Assembly: GCA_958430865.1 (NCBI GenBank)
Contig: CAUDNR010000275.1
Location: 1,416-22,087 of the forward strand
Reading direction: 5' to 3'
Source: Entrophospora sp. SA101
Lineage: Eukaryota > Glomeromycota > Glomeromycetes > Entrophosporales > Entrophosporaceae
DNA: 20,672 nucleotides
Shown: in pieces, positions 9,076 to 20,365 of the stretch
Position numbering within the stretch: the first letter of the stretch is position 1
Layout: each line of letters begins with the position of its first letter
Translations under genes and position numbers: made by a program
The notes under the pieces: generated by a model
What the model was told of the DNA's origin: nothing
The model's database searches: none
The model's input: only the letters and a program-made list of their open reading frames with translations

Positions 9076-10180
9076 CTAATCTTTTGATAAGAGTTTACAA
9101 TAAAAATTTTCAATTGAAGCATTTAATGCTGCACCAAGTGAACTTAGGATCAGGTGGGTTTATCACTTTATAACTCTATACATAGACGTGCTAATGAAAA
9201 GTAAGGGTGACCTCCTTCATATTTCACAACTGGTTCTTCTATTATAGCATACGTAAATAGATCAAACCTACCTGATCATCATTTGTGATAGCATCATGAT
9301 TTAATTGGGGTAAAAACACTTGCTGTTTGTTCATTTTTATAACAAATATTCAAGCATTCTTAATTATAATAACCAGCTATAATCATTAAAGTAATAAATA
9401 GTTTTTTTATTTCCAAAAAAAAAAAATTTTTTTTTTTATTATGACTTACTAGCCACATCCAAAGTAATCGTGGGCTAAAAGCTCTTCCATAAACACCATA
9501 CCCAATAATCACTTCACTTAAATTTGACGCACGATACAATTTTTTTCAATCGGCCGTAGATCCTTGTGACGTCTGAAGGAATACTAGTAGTATACCATGC
9601 ACTGCACAAAATTCTATAAAATGAGCACCATTGCTAGCAGATTCTAAAAATCTATCATCGAACATAATTGAGAAAAAGCATTAATTATCTTTATTATTAC
9701 TTTATTGGGGGGGATATGATATTTTTGTAACAGTTACCAGTGTAGTTCCATATAAATCTTTGAACCGACTACTATTTACAATACCCAGCAATAACAAACA
9801 TTTCTCACGCCAATTTGCTTTCTTAAATTTGTCACCTACAATACCATCATCTAATTCCGATGTATTTAAAAAAAGATCTACGAGTATATTTGTAATCAAT
9901 TATTCTTGGTATTTTCTTAATGAATTAAATTTTATCATTATTTACAGACTTTTTGACCAACCAACAATATCTCTTGTTATTTATAATGTATATTCATCAT
10001 CCGTGGCATAAATCAGATTTACTACCTAATTAGTAATCATATAAATAAAATATAAAAAAGAAAACTTATTCAAATATTAAAAATTCCAATAATTTACCCA
10101 CAATTTAAGCCAAGATCTGTAGCAGCGGTTATCCATCTGTCATCGCAGAAACATAAGCACCACCAATTGTGTATGATTCC
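9076..10180 (-). pseudogene. Methylcrotonoyl-CoA carboxylase beta subunit, decayed
   Basis: The beta subunit carboxylates 3-methylcrotonyl-CoA in mitochondrial leucine breakdown. Blocks of its carboxyltransferase domain appear in the right order on the minus strand. ESYTIGGAYVSAMTDG then a stop lies near 10180-10130. DEYTL-stop-ITRDIVGWS is near 9995-9960. DGIVGDKFKKANWREK and SSRFKDLYGTTLVT are at 9860-9715. ASNGAHFIEFCAVHGILLVF is near 9640-9570. GVYGRAFSPRLLWMW is at 9500-9450. VVKYEGGHPYFSLARL is near 9225-9180, and the C-terminal SSLGAALNASIENFYCK ends at a stop near 9076. The order and the AGGAY-like, LYGTTLVT and GRAYSPRF-like motifs identify the family. In-frame stops, frame changes and lost linking segments, including the N-terminal third, show it is dead. 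Nothing recognisable continues upstream of about 10200. Confidence 0.85.
9413..9440. repeat. A-run/T-run palindrome inside the pseudogene
   Basis: A run of about a dozen A followed by about ten T forms a perfect AT hairpin near the 3' half of the decayed carboxylase. It is probably simple-sequence expansion. Confidence 0.6.
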
Positions 10181-10189
10181 ATAATAACT

Positions 10190-13100
10190 GTTATCTTCAG
10201 CGGAGATATCAATAATTTAATTGCTATTATTTGACTTTCCAATTAATAATAATGATTTCTATTCCTCGGGTTCTTATAATAATAATCTTTCAAGTTGCAA
10301 GATTTTTTATAAAGACTTAGATGTCGCTTTCTTGACTTTTGAATCACCCATTTAAAGAAAATAATAATTGGTTTTATTTTATAATATTGAATTATTTATT
10401 ACAATTTAGTTGACTACTACACATTCATTATTCAATAATTACTAATAGTAATCTTTACTAGAACATTTTCTAAATAATGATATTAATTTAAATATATATG
10501 TATATTTAATAATATGTGATCGAAATTTTTATAATTAAAAATTTTGGGGTGGGGTGTTTAGATATGAAAATCTGATTGGCTAATTTGAATTTCACATCAA
10601 ATTCACGTAGATTTCATTTTCATGACAACAGTGTCATCAAATTTATTTTAATCGCATAAAAAATTCAATTCATAACAATAAGAACTATTATTTTAGGATC
10701 GGTCAATCAATGAATGAATCTTCATAATAAATAATTATTTTTCATTTCCCCCTTTTCTTATAGATTCATAGACATATATACATACATGCATGTAATCAGA
10801 TCAACTTTTGTATTAGATTATATAAACCTTTGTTGTATACAACAGGCCCATTCAAAAGAAATCCGATTCTAACCATTTCAATTTTAATGCGTAAAAATAT
10901 ATTTTCTTTGCCATTTTTTGTTGGTGGAAAAAGATGTTGGTGCCTTATAAGTTTCTTTTACACTATGAAGGATGTTTTATGGTGACTTTATAGGATGTGT
11001 CAGTCAAGAGGTAGAGAAGCATCCATTGAAAGATGAAACAATTTAATACAATATGGGAGTTTATTTATATGAAGAATAGTTTCACCAAATATGATGATTT
11101 TTCTTGTCGTTGACCAATGGCTGGGTTCCGTTTACGAGCTCTCACCGACCCAAGCAAACATAGCAGCCGATTCAAAAAAGAGCCCACATTGACCTTTTTA
11201 CTGTTGATATCATATCAAAATAACCTTTTTTGCAAAAAAAATATCCTTGAACTGGTCCAACTTATTGAAAACATAAGAAAATTCATTTGTAATATATAGT
11301 AATACTAAAAGAGTGCCACATGAAATCATACTAATACGTATTTCATGGTCGGGAGAAATTTGTGTTGATTAACCCAACCACTTATATCCTTACCGGCGGA
11401 AATTGGCGAATAATTAATTGTTAAACCAAATTATTCAAATAAACGTATCTAAAGCACACATTCCACTATTATTATATCGATATAGTCCTAATATAAATAG
11501 GAGCAAGCATAAGAGAATGCTGAAAGAAAAAATTAGTCAACAGCGTGCAAACAATGTACTAAATGTTCCCTCAAAGTGTTTTTGTCTTGATAACTTTTAG
11601 GGGTCTCGTTGAAGTTTATTGTGGATGATATGTTCATTAAGAACCGATTTACCCCTATTGACCAATAGAAATTCTTTACCAAGCCAGAGGATATTTTACC
11701 AACAAGTCATGAAATCATAATAATAATAATAAATGTAGAAAATAATTGCAACAATAAAAATAAAAATATTTTTGTGGCTTTTGGATGCCCCATATTATCA
11801 TTACACATTGAATAAAATCAAGTTTGCAAACAAGTCAAAAATAACAATATAGTACATTATTTTTATTGCACGCACGCACACACACATATAATGATGATGA
11901 TGGATGATAATGCTGGTGATCATTTGATGTCGGCGTTAATTATGTTAATTAAATTATCAGTTATTTCTATAATTATCCTCCATGTAGAAAAAAAAAGATT
12001 GATAAATTTCCCACACAATAAAAAATAAAAATGCAATGTTGTTACACTATAGCACACGTTTTTTAAAAAGGTTAGATAGCAATCGCTCATTATATAGCAG
12101 TATTTTTCGTTACACTTGAGTTTTCAAAAAGTTTTTTGATTTTTTTTTTTTCTAAATGATTTTTATTTATTTAGTTGCGTTATACCAAAAAAAGTTTGTA
12201 CAATATAATAAATACAATTACTATGTAAAGAATATGACGGGAGGAGGGAAGGATATTTGTGTATTTGTTGTGTGTGTGTTGTATGTGCGTGTGCGTGATG
12301 AGATAGAGTAACAATAACAGATAAAGAAAGAGTCATCATCGTAACCCTGATTTAATTCGGTTAGTCCGAGGTAAACTATTTTAGAGCTTGAACTTAGTAA
12401 CAGTTTTTTGAATCGAATGAGCGTTAATTAGAATATATTTTTAGATTATTATTATTTGTTAATTAAAATAGTAATAGTAAAAAAATGGAGATTTTTTCAA
12501 TTTTTTTAATTTTAATAAGTTCAAGTTTAAGGGTTTCATTCCAATACAAGAAAATTGTATGAATAAATTATGAATGAGATTATTTGTGTTCCTTTTAATC
12601 AATCAGAATCTACAAATCTAAACTTAAAATTTTTGTAATTTTATTTTCTTTGTTCTAGCTCCAATACGTAATATTTCTTCTTCCTTCAAAGTTTGTGTTA
12701 CAAAAAGAGCTTGTATTTTTATTTGTGCAATTATTTTTATAATAATAATTTTTCTTTCCTAGAAAAATTTACATTTTTCCATTTATCTAAAAAAACAACC
12801 TAAAATAATCCGCTAATCAAATAACCATCATTTAAAAACATTTTTTTAATATTAGCACCGCCTCATGTTCTTTTATTACTTGTTCACCCAAATAAATAAA
12901 TTTTCTCATCATCATTATACTTATTATCTGATATCATATTTCCATTTATAACAATCATATTATTATTGTCATATATTTATTAAGATTTTACAAAAAAAAA
13001 AAAAAACCTTTAGAAATTATTCTCATCAATTCAACAATTTCTCGTAAACCTTAAAGGAATACAAAAAACTAAAGAAATATTAACGGATAAAAAAATATAA

Positions 13101-13506
13101 AAATGCAATATGCAATCTACACCATACATCAAATTTTAAATTGATTATATTTTTTTTATTTTTTATTTTATTTTATTTATTTATATTAATTATATTAATT
13201 ATTTATATTGTAAATAAAAAATTTTAAAACCACGTTAAATGTTGTGTAAGGTTATTCATATATCCATCCAATATATTTAAATATGTTTAAATAATTTGTT
13301 TTTGTCTACAACAACAAAGAAAAAAAAAATCTTTTTCTAACAATTTATTATAAATAATTGAAAAAACAACGTTTTTTTTTTTTGTTCACAATTTATTTTC
13401 ACGAAAAATATTTTTATTTTTTTATAAAAATACCGAGAAAATATTTAGAAAGTAAGTATATATACAAATAGATAGTACATATAGACGACATATTAAAATA
13501 GACATA
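10190..13506. other. Long non-coding stretch upstream of the phosphodiesterase
   Basis: I see no convincing gene in these 3.3 kb; the short open frames here have no recognisable motifs. Contents noted: a CCAAT-type box on the minus strand (ATTGGCTAAT, about 10573); TATAAATAGG at 11492-11501; an inverted repeat CATGAAAT...ATTTCATG at 11319-11347; a CGCCAATTTCCGCC box (minus strand, 11395-11408) shared with the 5661 region; a CA/CGCACA microsatellite next to ATGATG repeats (about 11870-11910); a GT-rich stretch at about 12258-12295; and A and T homopolymers near 12980 and 13370. The segment next to 13507 probably holds the promoter and 5' untranslated region of the phosphodiesterase. Confidence 0.5.
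11319..11347. repeat. Small inverted repeat (8-bp arms)
   Basis: CATGAAAT and ATTTCATG flank a 13-nt spacer. Its position in otherwise featureless DNA suggests a protein-binding palindrome or a remnant of a mobile element. Nothing further can be said. Confidence 0.5.
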
Positions 13507-16181
13507 ATGCTTGTGTTAAAACATAATTCATTACCTTTTGAAAAATTAGTAATATGTGAAAAAGTAAGTTTTTTTTTTCAAGTGTTCTTCCAATGAGTAC
13601 ATTAAATATATTTTTATTCTCTAAACATATTTCTAATTCACATTCCTTTTTTTCCTTTACTCTTGTTTCCTCGTCCGACTTTTTTCATCCATTACTATTC
13701 CTGTTTTTCCAGACAATGTTAAGTTTTAAAGATAACAAGTTAACTTCGCTGGGAATGCATTTTAATGTATGGGATTGGTCAATACCAGAGTTATATGGAA
13801 TAGTGTTGGGTATGATGGTGAAGTTGGATTTGAGTGAATGTTTACAAATACGCAATTCAGAAATGTTGGATTTTATTATTGACGTTGAGAAAGGTTATCA
13901 CGACACTGAATACCACTCGTTCTATCACGCTGTGGACGTTGTAGCTGTGCTATATTACATGCTAACAGACTTGGGTGCTGCAAAATACTTGACACCATTG
14001 GATTCAATTTGTTTGATGATAGCTGGTTTGTGTCATGATATTGGTCATCCTGGTTTGAATAATGTTTACCAAGTTAATGCAAAAACACCATTGGCAATCA
14101 AATATAATAATCAATCTGTGCTTGAGAATTATTCTTGTGCGTTGACAATGGAACTTTTGACTAAACATAAATTGTTTCGCAATTTGCACAGTTGTAATAT
14201 CGAGTTTCTGGGTAATGATCAAAAAGAAATCGATTCATTCTTGAGATCGTTAATAGAGAAAATGATTTTGGCTACTGATATGATGCATCATTTTACTTTA
14301 TTGGAATCTTTGCACAAAATTATTAAATCAACAAAGTCATCATCATCATTGTCATCAAAAAAAACTACCAAAAAATCAACATCCACAAAGCACTCTACAA
14401 AAAAAAATTATTGTTTATCACCATCATCTGATTCATTTTCTTCTTCATCGTCATGTTCTTCTGATAATGAGGAAGAAACAGAATTGGAATTGGAAATGGA
14501 TGATGATAATGATGATAACAACAGTATCGATTCTTGTTGTTATTCATCAAATTCATCAATAGCTTCATCTCCCGAATCTTCTCCTATATCAACAATCCAT
14601 TCTTCCTCCCCATCCTCCTCCTCCTCCTCATTTCTAATATTAGATCAAGAACAACGAGAGATTTTCTTAAAAGTATTACTTCATGCAGCAGACCTAAGTA
14701 ACACAGTGAGACCGTGGGACATTTCAAAACATTGGTCAGATTGTGTTGTTGAGGAATTCTTCAAACAAGGAGACTTGGAAAAGCAAAAACATCTGCCTGT
14801 CTCCCCAAATATGGATAGAGAACAAGCTCAACAGCCCCAAATTAGTTTAGGATTTGGTGATTTTGTTGTCAAGCCTTATTTCGAAGCATTCGCTTTGTTT
14901 TTAAATCAGGCAACAGTATTTCTTGTTATTTTGGCTCAGAATCGTGTCTATTGGGATGAAATCAATAATAGCAATAGCAATAGCAATAGTAATAGTAATA
15001 TTAATAGTAATAGTAATAATAGTTTAAGTAATGTTATTAATAACAACAATACAAGTAAGATTGTCAATAATACTTCAAATCCAACAAATTCAACATCAAG
15101 ATCAGTCGCAAAAGAAATTCTATCTAACAAAAGTAATAAAAAACCAAAACCTGATAATATTCCATTGATAAATATTATCAACAACAACAACTCTGAAAAA
15201 ATTTCAAATGAAACATCAAAAAATCCTGCAACTCTTACCAATTCCTCATCCACATCATCATATTCTTCAACATCAATGTTACCACCATCTCCCCCAGCAA
15301 TATCAATTACTATTCCAACATCTACTGGTCAACGTCGTGTTAGTTTAGCTGCAGGTTTATTAATAATTCCAGATGATATTCAAGAAAAGCTACAAAAAAT
15401 GATGCAATCGTCCTCTTCCTTTAAGAATCGTCGTACTAATGCTAACGGTGTTAGACTGAAACGTAGTTTATCTGGTAGATCTTATAGTACTCATTCATTA
15501 TTAATATCTTCATCTGATGATATCAATAATAATAATAATAATGTTATTGATGTTAGTAGTGAAGGATGCAATTGTGGTGTAATAGATGTCGTTGATAATG
15601 TAGCTGATGGTAGCATGGCTGATAATAATAGTGGGTGTGGTGGTGATGTAAGCAGAAATAGTTCTACTCGTAAAAAATCATCATTAAATCACAACAATCA
15701 TCATCATAATCATAAAAGACATCACCATAATCATCGCAAAGATTCATCAACTAACAACAACAACAACAATATCAATTACAACAAAAATAATAACAACAAT
15801 AGTAGTAATCAATCAAAAAATTCTTCCAGTTCCAATAATCCAGGTAATAATCAACAGCATCACCAAAAATGTATAAGCAATAATAATAGTCGTATTGGAG
15901 GTGGAAGAATGAGACGTAGTAGTTCTTTGGATCATAATATGATTCGTCAAATAACTTCAACTTATGGATCATCATCACTTTCTTCTCCGTCACCAACATC
16001 ACAAGCATCAGCATCGCAAATATCAATTAATCATTCTACCACCATTACAAAATCGTTATCAACATCTTCCACATCCTCATCTACACCTTTATCATTATCT
16101 ACTCATTCACCACTTTCTTCTACCACTAACACTGCACCCGTTATTCAACAAATAGACCAAAGAGTTATTATAGCAAATTAA
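13507..16181 (+). CDS. Class I 3',5'-cyclic nucleotide phosphodiesterase
   Basis: The enzyme hydrolyses cAMP (possibly cGMP) and so switches off PKA signalling. Exon 1 (13507-13563) encodes MLVLKHNSLPFEKLVICEK. A 149-nt intron (13564-13712, GTAAGT...TTTTTCCAG) joins in phase 0 to TMLSFKDNKLTSLG. I prefer this model to the ATG at 13593, which would translate the Phe/Ser-rich intron. The product is about 841 residues. Catalytic features include the proton-donor region YHSFYHAVDVV (about 86-96), metal-binding HDIGHPGLNNVY (127-138), YNNQSVLENYSC, and the second metal Asp in HAADLSN (D346) followed by RPWD. A Ser/Asp/Glu insert of about 105 residues (225-329) splits the catalytic domain. The tail from about 436 is Asn/Ser-rich with a His-rich patch. 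RRVS (about 562-565), LKRSLS and RMRRSSS are PKA-type sites. All key metal ligands are present, so it is likely active. A further upstream exon cannot be excluded. Confidence 0.92.
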
Positions 16182-18620
16182 AATCTTCTTATTTTTGAAA
16201 AGAAGAACAAAAAGATTTATAGATTTGGAACATTGTTTATTTTATTTTATTTGAAAATATATTATTTATATACATAAAAAAAAATCTTTGCACATACATT
16301 AAAAGCATAATTTATTTTTTTATATTTTTTTAAAAAAATTTATACTCATTATCATTTATCATCACATTTCATACATTCATACATACATAAACCATATACA
16401 GTATAAACATCACTCTTCTCAATGTAAATTTTTAATATTTTTATATATATATATATATATTATTTTTTCTTTTCCCCAATTCCCTCAAAACAAATTTTTA
16501 TTTTTTCTCTGTTTATATTTTTTTTTATTTTTCAAAAATTAAAAAATTAAAAAAAAACAATAATTAAAAATTCAACAGAATAAATCATTTTTGAAGAACA
16601 TAACGCAGAAAAAGTCAGAGTAAAACAAATTGGATTCACTTGCTAATAATAGTAAAGTTATCATCTTTTCCTGTTTGATTATTATTATCACGAGCTCAAA
16701 TTCCCAATAGTTTGATTTCTCTCTTTTAGTGAATGAAAGTCCGACTGATTAAACTGTCTGTTCTAGATATAAATAGGCTGTCGTTGTCTAACAAAATTAC
16801 TTTTCGCATTTAAAAAACGTTGACACGACGCGCGTATTTTAGATGATTTTCTGTCGGTTTTATATACTGACTAAATTTTTTTTTTGCATTTATTTGTTGA
16901 ACCAAAAGTTTAACTAATATGACTAAAGTTGTTGCTTGCTGATGATGAATTTAATTAGTTCTCTAATATTATTTTTGTGAAAAGAAATATTATTAGATTG
17001 CTTTGTGAAAAATTTTCGTTCTATATTCCTTCTAGTGCGTTTTAATTTGAAATTTTTAATAGTAATAGTTTCTTGAATTCTAAATCATTTCATAGCAATT
17101 AGCCATTTTTTTGATTGTCCAATTTAATTTTCATATATGAAGAAGACTTTTCAGTAGAAAAAGGCCACCACTATATACAATTCTTTCACTTGTGATGTTT
17201 TGAATTAGAAATCATAAAGTCTTAATAAATCTGTTAAATTTTCCTTAATGCCAAATTTAGATATGATATCAAGTATTAGTCTAAATTTAGTAATGATGCT
17301 CGAAGACTAGTCTAAATTTAGCAATGATCATGGTGCGCAAATTCCCTCATGAATAGTAGATAGTTAAGTACATGTTTTAAAAAAGAGTAAAACTCTACAA
17401 CAAATAATTTTTTTGAGAAAATCTCTCTATTACATTAAAACTAAAGACCTATTCTATCAACTAATAGAGCTATTTTTTTAAAGGTGGGACGGAAAATGAC
17501 TTCCATGCTTTTAAAATTTAGGAAGTCTTTAGACTGAGTATTTTTAGAATTACACAATGAATCTAAATCGTTGATTATTACAGTACTTAGGACGGGAAAA
17601 CATTAGTTTTGTAGATCAAAAAAATCCACCAATCAACTTTTCGAGATTCATGTTAATATGTAGAGAGTTTTCTCGGTCCTCTTTCTTACAATAGTGACAG
17701 TAGAAAAAGAAGAAGACCTTATATAATGGGCTATGCTTCTATTTGTTATTTATTTATTGCATGAATACAAGCATGCATGCATGGATGGCAATTAGACTAT
17801 CCAAATTACCAAAAAGGGTAGCATTTATACATTTATTCATTTTCCCAAAATTATTTATTACAAGTTTTTTTAAGGCGGTGAAACCTATTAATTTCGTTTT
17901 TCTTTATTAAAGTCGTTGACTGACTCTATCTTTTTCATTTTCCATTTTACCAGATAAGATTGATTATCAAGACAAAAAAATCCAGAAATTTCCATTTTAT
18001 TATTATTATAAAAATTTCTTATTGCAAAAACAATTACATAATAAATAATAATAATAATTGTATCTTTTATAAGAAAATAAAAAACTTCAGTTTGGGGCAT
18101 CTGTGGATTTTTTCTTCCGGATTTTTGTAATAAAATTAAAATGATCTGATTCATATTAATAGGGTCGTCAATTAACCATCTTAAATATCTTAATATAATT
18201 GTTTCTGTTTCAAGATAGTTTTTGTTATAACAATATAGCAACTATTACTTGAATATCATACAATTGTTGTATAACATTTTTATAACAGTTACACATCTAC
18301 CCAGCCCATCACTATTCCACTTTCATCATTATTGGAGAGCTCTTTGCATTTGCATAGTAATAGGAATAAGCCATAAACATCAAAGAAATTTATTTTGTCA
18401 CCAACAAAATTTTGTCAGAGAAATAGTCTGTGTAAACATAATTTTGATTAGTTTGTGATCATGTGCGACATTTGATGACTAATTGTCGGAATTTTTCATT
18501 TTTTTGCCAATTAAAATAAATTTACAAAAAAATGTTACCCTTACAAAAACAAAATTATATTGTTTACATCAATAAAAAATATTAAATTGTTAATTAACGA
18601 CCTCATCAGTCAGTTCTAAT
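16182..18620. other. Intergenic region downstream of the phosphodiesterase
   Basis: I see no gene in these 2.4 kb. The first ~450 bp is T-rich with an alternating TA run (about 16441-16461) and AATAAA at about 16580, consistent with the phosphodiesterase 3' end. TATAAATAGG at 16768-16777 is the same decamer as at 11492. A 20-nt direct repeat starts at 17278 and again at 17309. A GCATGCATGCATGG palindrome lies near 17771. The 117-codon open frame on the minus strand at 18241-17888 is Ile/Tyr/Asn-rich without a recognisable motif and is probably chance. Confidence 0.5.
17278..17328. repeat. Direct repeat, 20 bp twice at 31-bp spacing
   Basis: AGTCTAAATTTAGTAATGAT at 17278-17297 recurs at 17309-17328 with a single T-to-C change. 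Each copy contains the partial palindrome CTAAATTTAG. It may be a duplicated binding site or a small tandem duplication. Confidence 0.75.
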
Positions 18621-18624
18621 AAAG

Positions 18625-19072
18625 GCAATTTACCATTAAAATATATCAGCAAGGCTATAAAATGATTAAACAGAGTCAATGAATAACATATATGATGGAA
18701 TTTTATTTGAGAAAAATCTTTATCACATAATAATAATATTATTAAAAAATATATTTATAATGGAGATATTAATATAGATAATTTGGTATCAGATGAAAAT
18801 TTAAAACTATTTGTAGCTTGTGACGAATTATGCTTTAATGAATTCAACCAAATTTAATTAAAATATTGATGGCAATCTGATATTTGGAACCATGTTATTA
18901 AATGGGGAATTGGTTCAGAATCGAATGATAATGATTTTTAATGAGGTGAGGTATTATTCAATATAATTAATTCGACTGATTTCCATAATATAATTACACC
19001 ATTTCAAAATATTTTAATAAAAAAGTATACGAAGTGCTTCTTTCAATATCCTAATAGTGATGATAAATGAAA
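18625..19072 (+). pseudogene. BTB-BACK domain protein, decayed fragment
   Basis: BTB-BACK proteins (often with Kelch or TLDc domains) form a very large family in arbuscular mycorrhizal fungi. Pieces in order: LPLKYISKAIK before the BTB fold (about 18632); KYIYNGDINIDNL with VSDENLKLFVACDELCFNEF, the end of BTB and start of BACK (about 18747-18856); SDIWNHVIKWGI, the BACK helix signature (about 18876); and STDFHNIITPFQNIL with KKYTKCFF (from about 18970). Stops separate these blocks and the core of the BTB domain is missing, so it is not functional. The first block is nearly identical to the start of the second BTB fragment at 20378, so both descend from the same subfamily. Confidence 0.72.
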
Positions 19073-19140
19073 ACCAGGTTTGTTGATGTGCAAAAGAATA
19101 GAAAGAAACTAATGCCCATCCAGACACCATTGGCATCATT

Positions 19141-19348
19141 CCGGGCACTGTTGGCACACGCCAGGAACTAGTGCCCATCATTTTTTTTATTAGGCACAAA
19201 TGCTTCGGTGACTGCGCCTGTACATTTTAGGCACGTGCCAGTCACCGGGCACTGTTGGCACACGCCAGGAACTAGTGCCCATCATTTTTTTTATTAGGCA
19301 CAAATGCTTCGGTGACTGCGCCTGTACATTTTAGGCACGTGCCAGTCA
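19141..19348. repeat. Perfect 104-bp tandem duplication of GC-richer element
   Basis: The unit from CCGGGCACTGTTGGCACACG to GCACGTGCCAGTCA occupies 19141-19244 and repeats without difference at 19245-19348. Both copies contain an 8-T run followed by ATTAGGCAC. The base composition is much richer in G+C than the surroundings. Several GGCAC/GTGCC words give partial inverted symmetry, as in small non-autonomous elements. The identity implies a recent duplication. A diverged relative is at 20035-20170. Confidence 0.93.
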
Positions 19349-19372
19349 TGCCTGCTGTATATTTTTATAATA

Positions 19373-19504
19373 CATATGTAAACTCTATAAGTCGGTCATG
19401 TGGGGGTGAGCTCATATGACCGACTTATCGAGTAAACCGACTTATCGAATTAATATTAAGAAAATGGAGTGAAAATTTTGGCCGACTTATCGAGTTTACA
19501 TATG
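19373..19504. mobile_element. MITE with TA target site, 132 bp
   Basis: The left end CATATGTAAACTCTATAAGT is matched by the inverted right end (CATATGTAAACTCGATAAGT on the minus strand) with one mismatch over about 23 bp. TA dinucleotides flank both sides (19371-19372 and 19505-19506). The interior repeats CGACTTATCGA several times. There is no coding capacity. TA duplication and terminal inverted repeats fit a non-autonomous Tc1/mariner-type element. Confidence 0.85.
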
Positions 19505-19506
19505 TA

Positions 19507-19698
19507 CAGTCAAACCTTGTCACAGCGAGCCTCGCCATAACGGACTATCTTGTCATAACGGATTTTTTGCTTCACATATAAAAATATAAAAAATCGGTTG
19601 TGGCAAGATTATAATTATAATTAGTAATCTTGCCACAACCGATTTTAAATAAAATTTCCTTATGTGCCCCGTTCATCCGCTGTGACAAAGTTTGACTG
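19507..19698. mobile_element. Tc1/mariner (pogo)-type MITE, 192 bp
   Basis: Terminal inverted repeats CAGTCAAACCTTGTCACAGC (left) and CAGTCAAACTTTGTCACAGC (right, minus strand) differ at one position. TA flanks it at 19505-19506 and 19699-19700. A second, internal palindrome (AATCGGTTGTGGCAAGATTA and its inverse around a short AT loop, about 19593-19645) would form a long hairpin. No transposase is encoded. A CAGT-type end plus TA target fits pogo-like elements. Confidence 0.88.
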
Positions 19699-20034
19699 TA
19701 ACAAGAGTTTATGACATTTTTAGTAAATAAATTTATATTTTCGCAGAATGGGAGATAAATAGTTTAAATAGAACTCTTTCTCTACTACTTTTTTCTTTAC
19801 TAAATATTAAACATTTTCAATATTTTTTATTGAATGTAAAATAATATTTTTTATTAATATTGACATGTTATGTAATAAAAACTTCCAAATAAGACTTAAC
19901 TTTCATCACCTCTGTGTTTACTTCGATTCCAGAAACAAAAAGTAATACTTTAATAAATTGTGTTTCTGAACCGAAATAAAGTAATATTTCTTTGCTAGTT
20001 AAATACTGTCAATAAACGTGCAATAGGTTCTATG

Positions 20035-20170
20035 CCGGGCACTATTGGCACTGTGCGAGCACTAGTTTCGGCACCCACCCAAGTGCCCAACTTTTTTTAT
20101 TAGGACTAGTACTCATGCCCGTCTCTGTATCTGTGCCCTAAATTTTTCGTTAGGCACGGACATGTGCTAG
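20035..20170. repeat. Diverged copy of the GGCAC-rich element
   Basis: It follows the same order of blocks as the unit at 19141: CCGGGCACTATTGGCAC, CACTAG, AAGTGCCCAAC, a T run with ATTAGG, then GGCACGGACATGTGC near the end. Intervening bases differ widely. It shows that the family is dispersed and not only a local duplication. Confidence 0.7.
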
Positions 20171-20365
20171 TTAAAGGAAACTTATTGAATTCAAAAATGA
20201 AGCCTTTAATCTTAAAATTGAGATTAATCAAAAAATAATTTTCTCTACACAGATTTAAATTAACTCTATAGATTTTCCAGTTTTCAAGAACTGACGAATT
20301 AGTCAGCGGCAATTCTAAACAGAAAATCTCCAATGGCTTTACATCATTAGAAATTGTCAAATTAC

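Noticed and set aside
9760..10011. 83-codon plus-strand open frame
   Set aside because: It is antisense to the carboxylase pseudogene blocks, whose order and motifs explain the sequence better.
11117..11600. Two 60-codon plus-strand open frames, one downstream of a TATAAATAGG
   Set aside because: No recognisable domain and no intron/exon support; kept only as part of the intergenic description.
13593..13712. ATG at 13593 as the start of the phosphodiesterase
   Set aside because: The 40 residues it adds are Phe/Ser-rich translation of a pyrimidine-rich intron with GTAAGT at 13564 and TTTTTCCAG at 13712; the spliced exon 1 is preferred.
14948..15253. 101-codon minus-strand Leu-rich open frame resembling a membrane protein
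   Set aside because: It is the complement of the AAT/AGT repeats coding the Asn/Ser tail of the phosphodiesterase.
17888..18241. 117-codon minus-strand open frame
   Set aside because: Ile/Tyr/Asn-rich with no motif, consistent with chance in AT-rich DNA.
19014..19199. 61-codon minus-strand open frame with GTSSWRVPTVPG
   Set aside because: It translates the GGCAC-rich repeat and the end of the BTB pseudogene; not an independent gene.
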